Below are positions 25,131-35,528 of a DNA stretch of 64,000 nt, piece after piece; within the stretch, counting starts at the first letter, position 1, and every line of letters starts with the position of its first letter. A program made the position numbers and the translations under genes. The stretch covers positions 1,010,001-1,074,000 of the forward strand of contig BRXU01000030.1 of assembly GCA_030267565.1 (NCBI GenBank), read 5' to 3'. The notes beneath the pieces were generated by a model that saw only the letters and a program-made list of their open reading frames with translations, had not been told where the DNA came from and did not search any database. Source of the DNA: Pleodorina starrii. Its lineage: Eukaryota; Chlorophyta; Chlorophyceae; Chlamydomonadales; Volvocaceae.

Positions 25131-25654
25131 TTTCTGCACCTATATTATTCATATGTACGCTCAAGCATTCCTGCGCCTGTATGCGATAGCATGATGCCGA
25201 ATTTGTAAGATGGAAGCGGCCTTCCGCAAGGCTTGGCGTGAGCAGAAGGCCCAAGAACTTATCCAAAGAGGTAACCTGGCCATCGATGAAAAAAACGTTG
25301 CTTTCCTAAGCTCGACCCGTGGCAAGTTTGAATCTCATATATGGATTCCGTACAGCGGCCGTTGAGTGGATGACCACCTCTTCCCTTCCCGCTTCCCTGG
25401 CTGGGCCATGCAAGCCACACGCCTGGATACCCTGCCCGCGCTCCGAGACTCATCACAGGCTTCCGTCGATGGCTGCGGTAAACGTAATGAGTCTGCGTCT
25501 CACTTACCCCCGCCCCTACCTGTCGTACAGTCCCCTCACCCCCCTGGGACCCCCACTTAGGTGACGCAAATGACGCAAACCACTTAGTAGAGTCTATCAC
25601 CACTTATTGCGTCCGCCCACCCCACTCAATGAGTCTGCGCACTGACCCCACACA
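25131..25654. other. Upstream region of the ankyrin gene
   Basis: Short interval between the ankyrin start and the second mobile-element-like copy. It should contain the ankyrin promoter and 5' UTR (read leftwards). No motif stands out. Confidence 0.4.
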
Positions 25655-26868
25655 ATGCAGGCGGCGTCAAAACAAACAGCGGCCGGTCCGCGCACCATAA
25701 GAGTGCGCGGTTGAAGTTTTGGCGTTGAAGCGATCGGGCAAAGTCGCGTAACTTTGTCGGCGTAACTGTGTGTGGCGGTGGATGCAGGGAATGGGGGAGG
25801 GTTTCCGGGGGTTTAGATGGGGGTTAAGGAGGGGGCTGGGACCTCAGGAAGGTCTCCGAGAGTACATGGGAGCTCGCGGGCTGCGTCCCGAAGAGCGAGG
25901 TCGTCGAGGTAGCTGCCGTTGCTGTGGGCCATCTGAACTTATGCCGGCGCCTGAGGCTGCGGGGGCTGCCAGCAAGGCCATTTCCCGCCGGGGCCGCAAG
26001 AGTGCGATCCCTTTTCCCGTGACCCATGCAGTGCTTACTCCCGACGGACTGCTTGTAGCGGTCCTCCAGCTCGTCGAGGGTCGCCATTTTTGCGGCGTCT
26101 GCCCCAAGAGCACGTCCTGCACGAAAGGCCCCGTGCTCTGCTGCTCTTGGAAACGCAGCAAGCGTATGGATCTGGGCGAGGGTGTGAAGCCCATCGCCGG
26201 CATCACTCTGGAACAGGCGAATGGACCCGTGCGTTTCCAAGAGCAGCAGAGCACGGTGCCCTTCGTGCAGGACGTGCTCTTGGGGCAGACGTCCGTTCGC
26301 GAGGCCACAAAAATGGCGACCTTCGACGAGCTGGAGGACCGCTACAAGCAGTCCGTCGGGAGTAAGCCCTGCATGGGCCACGGGAAAAGGGATCGCACTC
26401 TTGCGGCCGCTGCGGACTCTTGCGGCCCCGGCGGGAAAAGGCCTTGCAGGCAGATCCCAAAGCCTCAGGCACCGGCAGTTTTGATGGCCCACAGCAACGG
26501 CAGCTACCTCGACGACCTCGCTCTTCGGGACGCAGCCCGCGAGCTCCCATGCACTCTCGAGGTTGGCCAGGTTGCCGCTTGCCGCTATCAAGCACAGGAA
26601 GCGAACTTGCTGCTTGCAAAAAAGAGTTCGCTTGATCTCCGGACTGCTCCAACACTGCTGCAAAATGTGGTGCGGCGACGGCAGGGAAAAGCGAGGTTTG
26701 GTGCAGCCGCGGAGCTGCTCTGCCGCAACCTTGTTTACCACACGCACGCCACCGTGCCCCCGTGCCCCCCGGCAAATAGCTCGCGATCCAGTCGATTACG
26801 TCAAAATGCTATACGCTTGAAGCGGGGGAAAGAAGTCCGGTGCCCTGTTTGGAGACTTCAAATTCCAG
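25655..26868 (+). mobile_element. Mobile-element-like repeat, copy B, containing a long foldback
   Basis: Second copy of the family at 20730-22140, same orientation. The 5' block is about 25655-25770 and the 3' block about 26430-26865. Between them the copy carries an imperfect inverted repeat (25858-26558) made from part of the element itself. A 371-codon plus frame (25770-26885) and a 308-codon minus frame (26747-25824) both run through the foldback and encode the same peptides (for example LTPDGLLVAVLQLVEGRHFCG on both strands), because the arms are complementary. Neither is a convincing gene. No enzyme domain was found. Confidence 0.6.
25858..26558. repeat. About 700-bp long inverted repeat (foldback)
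   Basis: The left arm begins GAGAGTACATGGGAGCTCGC. The reverse complement of the right arm ends begins GAGAGTGCATGGGAGCTCGC and stays near-identical for some 300 bp (GCTGCGTCCCGAAGAGCG, GGTCGTCGAGGTAGCTGCCG, GACGGACTGCTTGTAGCGG, GGACGTGCTCTTGGGGCAGA on both sides). The centre is about 26195-26215. Confidence 0.88.
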
Positions 26869-27073
26869 GTGGTGTCGATCAATGATAGCGTGCAAGGGAT
26901 ACTTACATGGGCAAAATTATTTGTGTCTCTTTCTGTCTCTCGTCCGGTTCCGGAGCGTGCAAGCGAACACTGGTTCCAACGCAGTTTGTGGAAGCAAGAA
27001 GTCTACTGTCAATTCGTGTATGAAATCCTGCGTATTGACGTGTTTGTAGCCCGCAGCACACGCGTCAATTAGG

Positions 27074-30000
27074 ATGCTACTCTCCGGTCGGGTTGCCCAG
27101 CCGAGGGCGTGCGGGACTGCTACCGGGCAGTCTCATCGGAGACCAATTCCATTTCGCTCATATGGCCAATCGAAGCGGACCGTGACTGTTAGGGCGCAAG
27201 ATGACGAGGTGTGGTCGGTCGTTGGGGCTCCAACATCATGTTTCGTTATCCGCCTCACTTGCACTCGCTTACGTCCGCAATTCTCGCTTGTCAATTCAGC
27301 CAATTATGGGCAAGTCAATTGACGCGGCAGGAGCTGGCGCGAGCTTTACGAGCCCCGGATGGTTGACGCAGCTCAACATGCTTTGGGGCGGCAAGGGTGT
27401 GAGTCGCATCGTCTCGGTCACGATAGGGCTGCTCGAGTTCAGGAACAACGGGGATTTTTGGATTCTTTGCACGCTTTGCTCATGGGACGCGTTGAACCGC
27501 AAGGGGTTTGGGTTTCACTGTAGCAAACACCAACACACATACCATTGTCACCTACTTCTCCTTGTACTTACCGCACCCGCCACCCTGTGGCAACTCGCTG
27601 CATTGGCACGGCCCTTCTCTCTCACACACACATGCACATACACACATCCTCTCCCACTCGCAACACACCCAAATGCCTATCCTCACCTGCCGCCAGCCCG
27701 CCACGTGCTCCAGGGGGGGGGAGGCCATTTACTTGCGCCCCCCCCGCCTTCATCCTTCACGCCCCCTCAAACCGCCTTTCCTTCTTTCAAACAACCTCAA
27801 TCTCCATCCCCTCATCCCCTCCACTGAATTACACGAGCGACCCTCCAACCCCTCCCCACCTCCCCAACCCCCCCTTCCCCCGCTCCTTCCTCTGTCAGCC
27901 TGTCAGCCGGCTTCCTACGACTCTCGCCAATCCCCTCCCTCCCCCCACCTCCCACCCCTTGCCCCCTCCCCTCCCCACCTCCCCAACAGAACGTGCCGGT
28001 TGCCAACGCCCAGCCTGATGACATAAAGGAGCTCCTGGGAGGGGCGCTGTTCAAGGCGCTGTACAAGTGGATGCAGGAGAGCGGTCCGGTGTACCTGCTG
28101 CCAACGGGTGGGTGGGTGTGTGTGTTTTGGGTGCGTGTGTGGGGGGGGGGCGTGTGCGTGTGTGTGTGTGTGTTTGGGAATGGGCGGAAGGGTAATCCGC
28201 GGATAGGCCCACCTCCAACCCAACTCCACCACCGCCGCCACCACCGCCACCGCTCCTGCTCACATCTCCCCCTCCCCCCTCCCCACACCCACATCTCACG
28301 CCTCCTCCACCCCCTCCCCTCTTCCTCCGCCTCCCCCTCTCCCCCCCCCCCAATATACACACCCCCAGGCCCCGTGTCCAGCTTCCTGGTCATCTCCGAC
28401 CCCGCCGCCGCCAAGCACGTGCTCCGCGCCACCGACAACTCTCAGCGCAACATTTACGACAAGGGGTTGGTGGCGGAGGTGTCGCAGTTCCTTTTCGGAA
28501 AGGGGTTCGCGGTGGCGGGAGGGGACGCGTGGAAGGCCCGCCGCCGGGCGGTGGGGCCGTCGCTGCACAGGTGGGTGTGTGTATGGGGGGGGAGTTTAAT
28601 TTGGGGGGAAGAGGGGGGAGAGGGGAGGCTTTGAGGGTTTACTTTTGGGTGGAGGGGCAGGAAAGGACACGGCTGTGTGCGTGTGTATGTGTGTGTGTTT
28701 TGGGGGGGGGCCGGGGGAACGCCTAGGCGGAACGTCTGGAAGGGGAATATGGGTGCTTCTTGAGGGCCCGGGCCGGGAAGAGTTTGTCCAGAGAGGGAGG
28801 GAGAGAGGGAGGACGGGTAATGGAGCTCGCGCGTCGCAGCTTTAGGTATATAGTGGCTGGTACCGTAGTACGGCAGTGTCGTACTAGTTGCCGTTGGGCT
28901 CCGCGGCTCCCCGGAGCCCAACGGCTCCGGGCCTTTAGAATGCTGCCCACGCACCCCAACAACGAACAACCACGCCGTACGCGCTGCCGTACGCGCCCTG
29001 TCGTACAAACCAACCTTGCACTCCTGTACGGCGCCGCAGGGCCTACCTGGCGACCATGCTGGACCGGGTGTTTGGTCCCTCGGCGCTGTTTGCTGCGGAC
29101 AAGCTGCGGGTGGCCGCCAGGTCGGGGACCGCGGTGAACATGGAGGCCACGTTCTCACAGGTACCGTATACACGGACCGGCAGCAGCAGTAGCGCTGGCG
29201 TGTGTTTGCGTGTGTGTTTTAGTGTGTGTTTGTGTGTGCACGTGCATGTGCATGTGTGTATGCGTTTTGCGGCCTGTGTGCGTGTGTGTGCTTTACTTGA
29301 TGGTGAGGAGGGCGGCGGGGATGTACGTGGGGGCCCGAGGGTCTGGAGCCCAGCGCGCGCGTGTGTGTGTGCGTGCGTGTGTTTTTGTGTGTCGGGGGTG
29401 GGTGGCTGGGGTAATGAGGCTGACGACCAGCGAGTGAAGAGATCAGTGAAGACACCAGTAGTGTACGATACACAGCGAATAAAGGTCAGTGGGCAGTTTC
29501 AACCCCCAACATCCCGCCCCACACACACACCTTATCTCATCACACACAGACACACACACACACACATCTCACACATATCTCACACACACACACACCTTAT
29601 CTCATCCCCTTCTTCCCCCACCCCGGTCCCCCCCCCCGCCCTCACAGCTCACTCTGGACATTATCGGAAAGGCGGTGTTCAATTACGACTTCAACTCCCT
29701 CACCAGCGATTCGCCGCTCATCCAGGTACGACACTGCCGTACAGCAACACGTGCTTTCTCGCTGGTGACGAGCGAGAGTGTTTGGGACGAGCACGCCTAG
29801 GAGAATCTTATTTACTTTCCGCTGCTTTTGTTTGCTGATGTCGTTGTTTTGTCGCTGCCGTACGACTGCCGTACTGCAGGCCGTCTATACGGCGCTCAAG
29901 GAGACGGAGCAGCGCGCCACCGACCTGCTGCCGCTGTGGAAGGTACGGTACGGCAGCGCGGTGTCGTACGTATGTACGACAGACCCTCTGTGTGTGTGTG

Positions 30001-31411
30001 TGTGTTTGGGGGGGCACTGGGAGAGAGAGAGAGAGTTTGGCGTGTATTCCTCTTTTTAATTTCTTCCATCCAGTGCGTGTGTGTGCGTGTCATATTTGAT
30101 ATCATGATTGGTGCCTTTGCCACGCGAGTAATGTTTTATTAACGAGCGACTGACACCCCCAGCCACCCACAAACCCCGTTTCGCTCCACCTCCCTCCCCC
30201 CCTTCCCCCCTCCCCTCCTCCCTCCCCTCCCCCCCTGCAGATTCCCGCGCTTGGCTGGTTCATCCCCCGGCAGCGTAAGGCCCTCGAGGTGCGGTGGGGG
30301 TAATAAGAACGGCCCGGGGCGAGGGGAGCTCAACGCAATTACCTGGAATATTACCTGAGGATTACCTGTTATCTCCAGGGGTGGTACGGGGGCACTGTAC
30401 TGCACATCGCAGGGGGGCGGTGGAGGGGGCTGAGAGGGGGAACCCTACCGGCTGGCACGTATACATGGACAATCCCCCGCCCCCAATCCCCCTTTCCCTT
30501 GCTGTATACACGAATTCCTGCCTCTCTCCCCCGCCCCCCCTCTCCCCTTTCCCGTACCTCCAGCCCACCAGCCCCAGCCGCAGCTCCAGCCGCACTCGCA
30601 TGGGGTCTCGCCGGTAACGCTTGCCCCGCTGTTCTTGCCGTGTCTTCACGCACCCTTTCCTTGCTGTGTGTCCTCTTTTCCTGCCGTAGGTGAGTTGGGT
30701 TCCGGCGGGCTTCGGGGGCTGGGGCATTCCTTACATCCCAGCTGCACTTTCTCGGCTCGCTTCACAGCACGTCGCTCAGCAACTTCAGCGAATTTCCGAC
30801 ACTTTTCTTCCAGCCTCGCCTCGTCCTCGTCGCGCCTCGACACCGCGGCGGCTGGGCTCGTACTTGCTACACCCTCTCGGTTTGTATATAACGTCCTCCG
30901 CTGTTTTGCAAGCTTACCTCGCTGTTCTTTTGCAGATGAGAAGGAATTCTTTTGTTACGTTACCGTTCACGGGCTCCGGCCTATACGTGGATAACCCCCC
31001 GCCTTTCAGGCTGTCGAGCTGATCCGTCGCACCACCAACGACCTGATTCGGAAGTGCAAGGAGATGGTGGACGAGGAAGAGCTGAGGGCGGCGAGTGCGG
31101 CGGCGGAGAGCGGACAGGTGGGGCTGATAATGGGGGGGTGATAATGGGTGGGTGGGGATAATGGGGGGGGGGGATAATTAGGGAGTGGGAGAAATAGGTG
31201 GGTGGGGAGTGGCCGGGGGCAGGCGGCTGTATCCACCCAAGCTGGATACGGTTTCCCCGCCGTCCTACACACCGGTAGGCTAACCGCCATCTCCCCCCAT
31301 GTTACCCCCGGACTGTTTCCCCCCCGCCCCGGGCCCACCCAGCGCTGCTCTACGTCGTTGCCCTTCCCGCCCCAACCCCCCAACCCCGCATTCGGCCCTC
31401 CGCTCTCTCTC

Positions 31412-31470
<59 letters not shown>

Positions 31471-34400
31471 CGCCCCACCCCTTCCGGGGTTCCGGCCTAT
31501 CCGTGGCTTATCCCCCCCTCCCACCCCTTCCGCCCGCCCCCACGCCCCCCCCTAAACCCCTCAGGACTACATGAACGAGTCCGACCCCTCCGTGCTCCGC
31601 TTCCTGATCACTGCTCGCGAGGAGGTGGAGTCCACACAGCTGAGAGACGACCTGCTGTCCATGCTGGTGGCGGGACACGAAACAACAGGTGAGGGGGTGT
31701 GTGTGTGTGGGGGGGGTGTTTGGGGGGAGGTGTAGGTGGGAGGTGGGGTTGGGGCTTGGGTGGAGATAGTAAAGAAGAGGGAATTCACGGCGGAGGAACG
31801 GAGACGGAGGTTAGCGAGCGGACCCTGAACCCTAAGTTCAGCAAAATTCACCGAACGCACAACTGTAATACGGTAACCTTACCAAGGCTGGAAACGCAGC
31901 GATCACGTGCGCAGCGGAGGTTTGGGAGGGGTGGGGCTGCGTGCGTGGGTGCGTGTGTGTGGGGGGGTCTGTACCTCTTTTTGTATTTCGTGAGTGGGTG
32001 GTGGTGCATGGGTATGCGGGGAGGGGAGGTGGGATGGTGATCCCAAGGGGCGCATCCGAAACGATCCGCCTGACGAAACCATCTTGGCATCTTGCGGCCG
32101 GGCCTTTTACGAGACAAGTGGGATACGCCCGGGGGTGTTGACGTGTGGGCGTGTGGGTTGAGGGTGGGTGGACAGCGCGCTGAGCTCCCCACTGAGATAT
32201 GTTCGCCTCCCCGCCCCGCCCCCTCTCCCCGCTGCGGTATTCCTTTCCTTACCCCTCTCCTCTCCCCCCTGCCGCCAGGATATTTCTGATACGTTACCGT
32301 ACCGTTCACGGGGCACCGGCCTATATACGTGCATAACCCCTCCGCCCCTCCCCCCTCGTCCCCCTCTCCGCCCCCCCTCCCCATCCTCAGGCAGCGCACT
32401 GACCTGGACTTTGTACCTGCTGGTTAACAACCCCGACAAGATGGCCAAGGCGGTGGTGAGGAGGGGGAGGGGGGAGGGAGGGGCGGGAAGGGGGAGTTGG
32501 GAGGGCGGGGGGGAGGGGGGAGGGGGGGAGGGGGGTGGTTCAGAGGGCGGCGGGGAGGGGGAGGTCAGGGCTCTTCACCAAATGTCGCCCTCCTACGGGT
32601 CGGTGGGTCGCTACCCCCCTCCCCTCCTTTTTACCCTCCTCCCCAAAGGGCCACGTGGCTCGGTTCCCTCGGCCGTTGCTTCGCCCCACCGCTTCCGACC
32701 CCCCCCCCCCCAAAACCCCCCATCCCCCCACCCCCCATCCACCCCTTCCCAATATCCCCACTCAGGCGGAGGTGGACTCTGTCCTGGGCTCCCGCCTGAC
32801 TCCCTCCCTGGAGGACTATGGGCAGCTGCGTTACGTGATGCGCTGTGTGAATGAGTCCATGCGGCTGTACCCCCACCCGCCGGTGCTGCTGCGGAGGGCG
32901 CTGGTGGAGGACGAGCTGCCGGGGGGGTTCAAGGTGCGTGCTTGCGGGGGTTGTGTATTAGGGTGTGTGTGTATGTGTTTGGGTGTGTGTTTGGGTTTGC
33001 GTGGGGGAACAAGAGAGGAGGGGGAGGAGGGAGGGGGAGGAGGGAGGAGGGGGAGGGTGGGGTCTGATGGGGGAGGGAAAGAGGAAAGGTACCGCACCGG
33101 AGGAGGGCGGGGGTGTGGAGGGGCGGTGATGAAGATGGAGGCCGCGGCGATGGGATGGGAGGGTGGGGGCTGGGAGGGTGCGGGGAGGCGGGAGGGTGGG
33201 TCGGCCGCATCGCACTTCTGCGCGTGAATGGGTGCGCAGGGGTACACTCCCATCCCAGTAGTGGGGGATTTGGGTTTGCGTGTGTGGTGGGGGGAGCGCG
33301 GGGGGCGGGGGGGGGGAATGAAGACGAAAGCGCAACGAAGGAATGGAGGTTAAGGCGTGTTGGGGGGTTTGCAGAAAGGTGCACCTCGGCAGGGAGGTCT
33401 GAAGCTAGCGCTGCAGGACCTCGAGGGGGCTGCCGGAACGTCCGGAAGTATAGGGCCTTGTTGTCGTACCGTTCGTATTGGTCGCAGTAGCAGTAGCGAT
33501 CTCCCAGACTGATCAGTATGGGGGGGGGTGAGGAGGGCCGCCAGGGCCCCTTTGTGGAGAAGGGGGGGGGATGAGGAGGGCCGCCCTGGCCCCTTTGTGG
33601 AAGGGGGGGCTGTGTGGCCTTTGCGGAACTCTGTGTGGGACTGCATGTCCCCCTTTTATCTCTCTTTTCACATACTACTCTACCCCTCACACCCCAATTC
33701 CCCCCCCCTGATACCCTATAACCCTAACTTACACACACAATATTCCCCCCTCTTTGCCCCTCTTTACCCCCCTAAACCCCCCCTTCCCCCCGCAGGTGCC
33801 CGTGGGTCAGGATGTGATGATCTCGGTGTACAACATCCACCACTCGGAGGCCGTGTGGGAGGACCCCGAGGTGGGAACGTGTGTGGGTGGGGTTCTTGGG
33901 GTTTCTTGGGGAGGATGGAGGGGTAGGGATCAGGGAAGCGAGGGTGCGCAGCCAATGCGGGCATGCACGGGTGGGAGGGCGGCGGCAGCTGCCCGTCCGT
34001 GTGTCCACCCACCTTCGGCGTACCGGTACTGGCCGGCCTGACTCCCTCCCCCTCCACCCCCTCCCGGTCGGCGCCAAGGAGCTACCGGTACTTGACCATT
34101 CCGGACTGTCCGCCTCTGCCTTTCCCCCTCCCTCCCCCCCCTGCTCCTATACGTGGATAATCCCCTCCTCTCGCCTCGACCTGACACGCAGTCGTTCATT
34201 CCGGAGCGCTTCGGGCCGCTGGACGGCCCCGTACCCAACGAGCAAAACACAGACTTCAGGTGAGGGCAGGGAGGAGGGGAGGAGTGGGGCGGGGGGAGGG
34301 GAGAGGAGGGGCGGGGCGGGGCGGGGCGGGGGAGGGGCAGGAAGAGGCCGTGCGTGCGTGTTTTCTTTGGGGGGCCCGCGGGCGGGGGGGGGAGATTGGA

Positions 34401-35528
34401 CCGTGTCGGAGACCGCGTCTCGTGTCGCCGCGCCTTTCCAGCCCCGCTTACCGTACCAGCATGCCCTCCTAGCAGCCTTCTGCTCTACCCCTGTGTCGTA
34501 CGTGTATGTGTCCCCCCCCTCCGTGCTGCTGTGTATCGGGACATCATCGCCCTGGAGCGCCCTGGGCCCCTTCTTCAAACCCCGGCTAAGTGGCCGGCCT
34601 TCACGCTTCCCCGTCTTCCCACTCCCCTTCCCCGCCTTCCTCCTTCCCGCCCCCCTTCACCCCGCCTTTGGGCTCCTTGGGCCGCTTGCCTGACCCCCTC
34701 AACCCCTCATTCCCTCCCCCCTCATCCCTCCCTTCTCTCCCCCCCCCCCGGCTCCGGCCTATACGTGGATAACCCCCCAACCCGGGGCGTGTGCAGGTAC
34801 ATCCCCTTCAGCGGGGGGCCGCGCAAGTGCGTGGGCGACCAGTTTGCGCTGATGGAGGCGGTGGTGGCGCTCACGGTGCTCCTGCGCCAGTTCGACTTTT
34901 CGCTGCTGCCAAACCAAAAGGTACCGCTCTAGGGCGCTTGTGGCCAGTGGGGGAGATGTCAGCAAAAGGGTTTTGTACAAACATACATTTGCGTAGAGGC
35001 ACATGCAGGTTTCAGGGGGCTTTCGGGGGGAGGGAGGAGGGGGAAAGGAGAATACTGCCACAGACCCCGTCGCGCGTCTGCGCCATCTTGTTGGGTGTGT
35101 TGAAGAGGGTTTGATTTTAGAGGGTGTGTTGGCGGGTGTTCGTTTTCAAACCCATCCGTCCGTCCTTCCGTCCGTCGCGCGGAAACGAATAGCTTCCCAA
35201 CCCCCACCACAACCCCAATCCCAACCCTCCCGTCCCACCCCGCCCCCCGGCGGCCAACGTGGCACTTCGGTTACTTTGCTGCGCATCCACCGTAACCAAC
35301 CTTACCGAAAACCACCGGAAGTTGACCTTTACACCTTATCTCTTATCACTGTACATACCTCGTCGTCGTCTTGCCCAACCCCCCCCCCCCGCCCCTCCCC
35401 GGGCGCAGATCGGCATGACCACCGGCGCCACCATCCACACCACCGACGGGCTGTACATGTACGTCAAGGAGCGCAGTACGGCAGCCAGCCAGTCGCCCGC
35501 GGGCACGCCGGCCGTGGCGGCGGTCTGA
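27074..35528 (+). CDS. CYP97A: CYP97A-type cytochrome P450, plastid carotenoid beta-ring hydroxylase
   Basis: Haem monooxygenase expected to hydroxylate the beta-ring of carotenes on the way to lutein and zeaxanthin in the chloroplast. Sixteen exons: 27074-27208, 27300-27398, 27990-28107, 28369-28570, 29040-29160, 29648-29725, 29880-29942, 30241-30288, 31010-31117, 31565-31688, 32391-32455, 32766-32933, 33796-33870, 34192-34259, 34797-34920, 35409-35528; all phases agree, 571 residues. Exon 1 is a transit peptide ([13 protein letters not shown], likely cleavage near TVRAQDDE). Then [44 protein letters not shown], oxygen-binding helix AGHETT (about 360-365), ESMR of the ExxR motif (about 417-420) and the haem loop [15 protein letters not shown] (Cys about 502), ending [15 protein letters not shown]. 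It is collinear with plant CYP97A3 (LUT5); CYP97B/C are less likely. Five introns carry a copy of dispersed repeat 1 near the 3' splice site. Confidence 0.95.
30450..30478 (+). repeat. Dispersed repeat family 1, divergent copy
   Basis: CTGGCACGTATACATGGACA followed by ATCCCC, a weak match to the family core, in the long CYP97A intron 30289-31009, which also carries a full copy at 30966. Confidence 0.5.
30966..30999 (+). repeat. Dispersed repeat family 1, full copy next to a splice acceptor
   Basis: TTCACGGGCTC plus CGGCCTATACGTGGATAAC plus CCCCC, only about 10 bases before the AG at 31008-31009 that opens the CYP97A exon 31010-31117. Preceded by ACGTTACCG, also seen before the 32304 copy. 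Confidence 0.9.
31403..31466 (+). repeat. (CT)n microsatellite
   Basis: About 30 CT dinucleotides with one interruption, in the CYP97A intron 31118-31564. Confidence 0.95.
31482..31516 (+). repeat. Dispersed repeat family 1, divergent copy
   Basis: TTCCGGGGTTCCGGCCTATC then CGTGGCTTATCCCC, same layout as the family consensus with several substitutions; 50 bases upstream of the exon at 31565. Confidence 0.75.
32304..32340 (+). repeat. Dispersed repeat family 1, divergent copy
   Basis: TTCACGGGGCACCGGCCTAT then ATACGTGCATAACCCC, preceded by ACGTTACCGTACCG; about 50 bases upstream of the exon at 32391. A reverse copy of motif family 2 (GCTGCGGTATTCCTTTCC) lies just before it at about 32229-32250. 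Confidence 0.8.
34146..34165 (+). repeat. Dispersed repeat family 1, truncated copy
   Basis: CCTATACGTGGATAATCCCC, the 3' half of the family consensus, 26 bases upstream of the exon at 34192. Confidence 0.75.
34750..34777 (+). repeat. Dispersed repeat family 1 copy next to a splice acceptor
   Basis: GGCTC then CGGCCTATACGTGGATAAC and CCCC, 19 bases upstream of the exon at 34797 that encodes the P450 haem loop. Confidence 0.88.

Noticed and set aside
27201..27398. ATG at 27201 as the CYP97A start
   Set aside because: It gives a poor leader, whereas ATG 27074 with a 91-bp intron (27209-27299) supplies a typical transit peptide and joins in phase at an AG acceptor.
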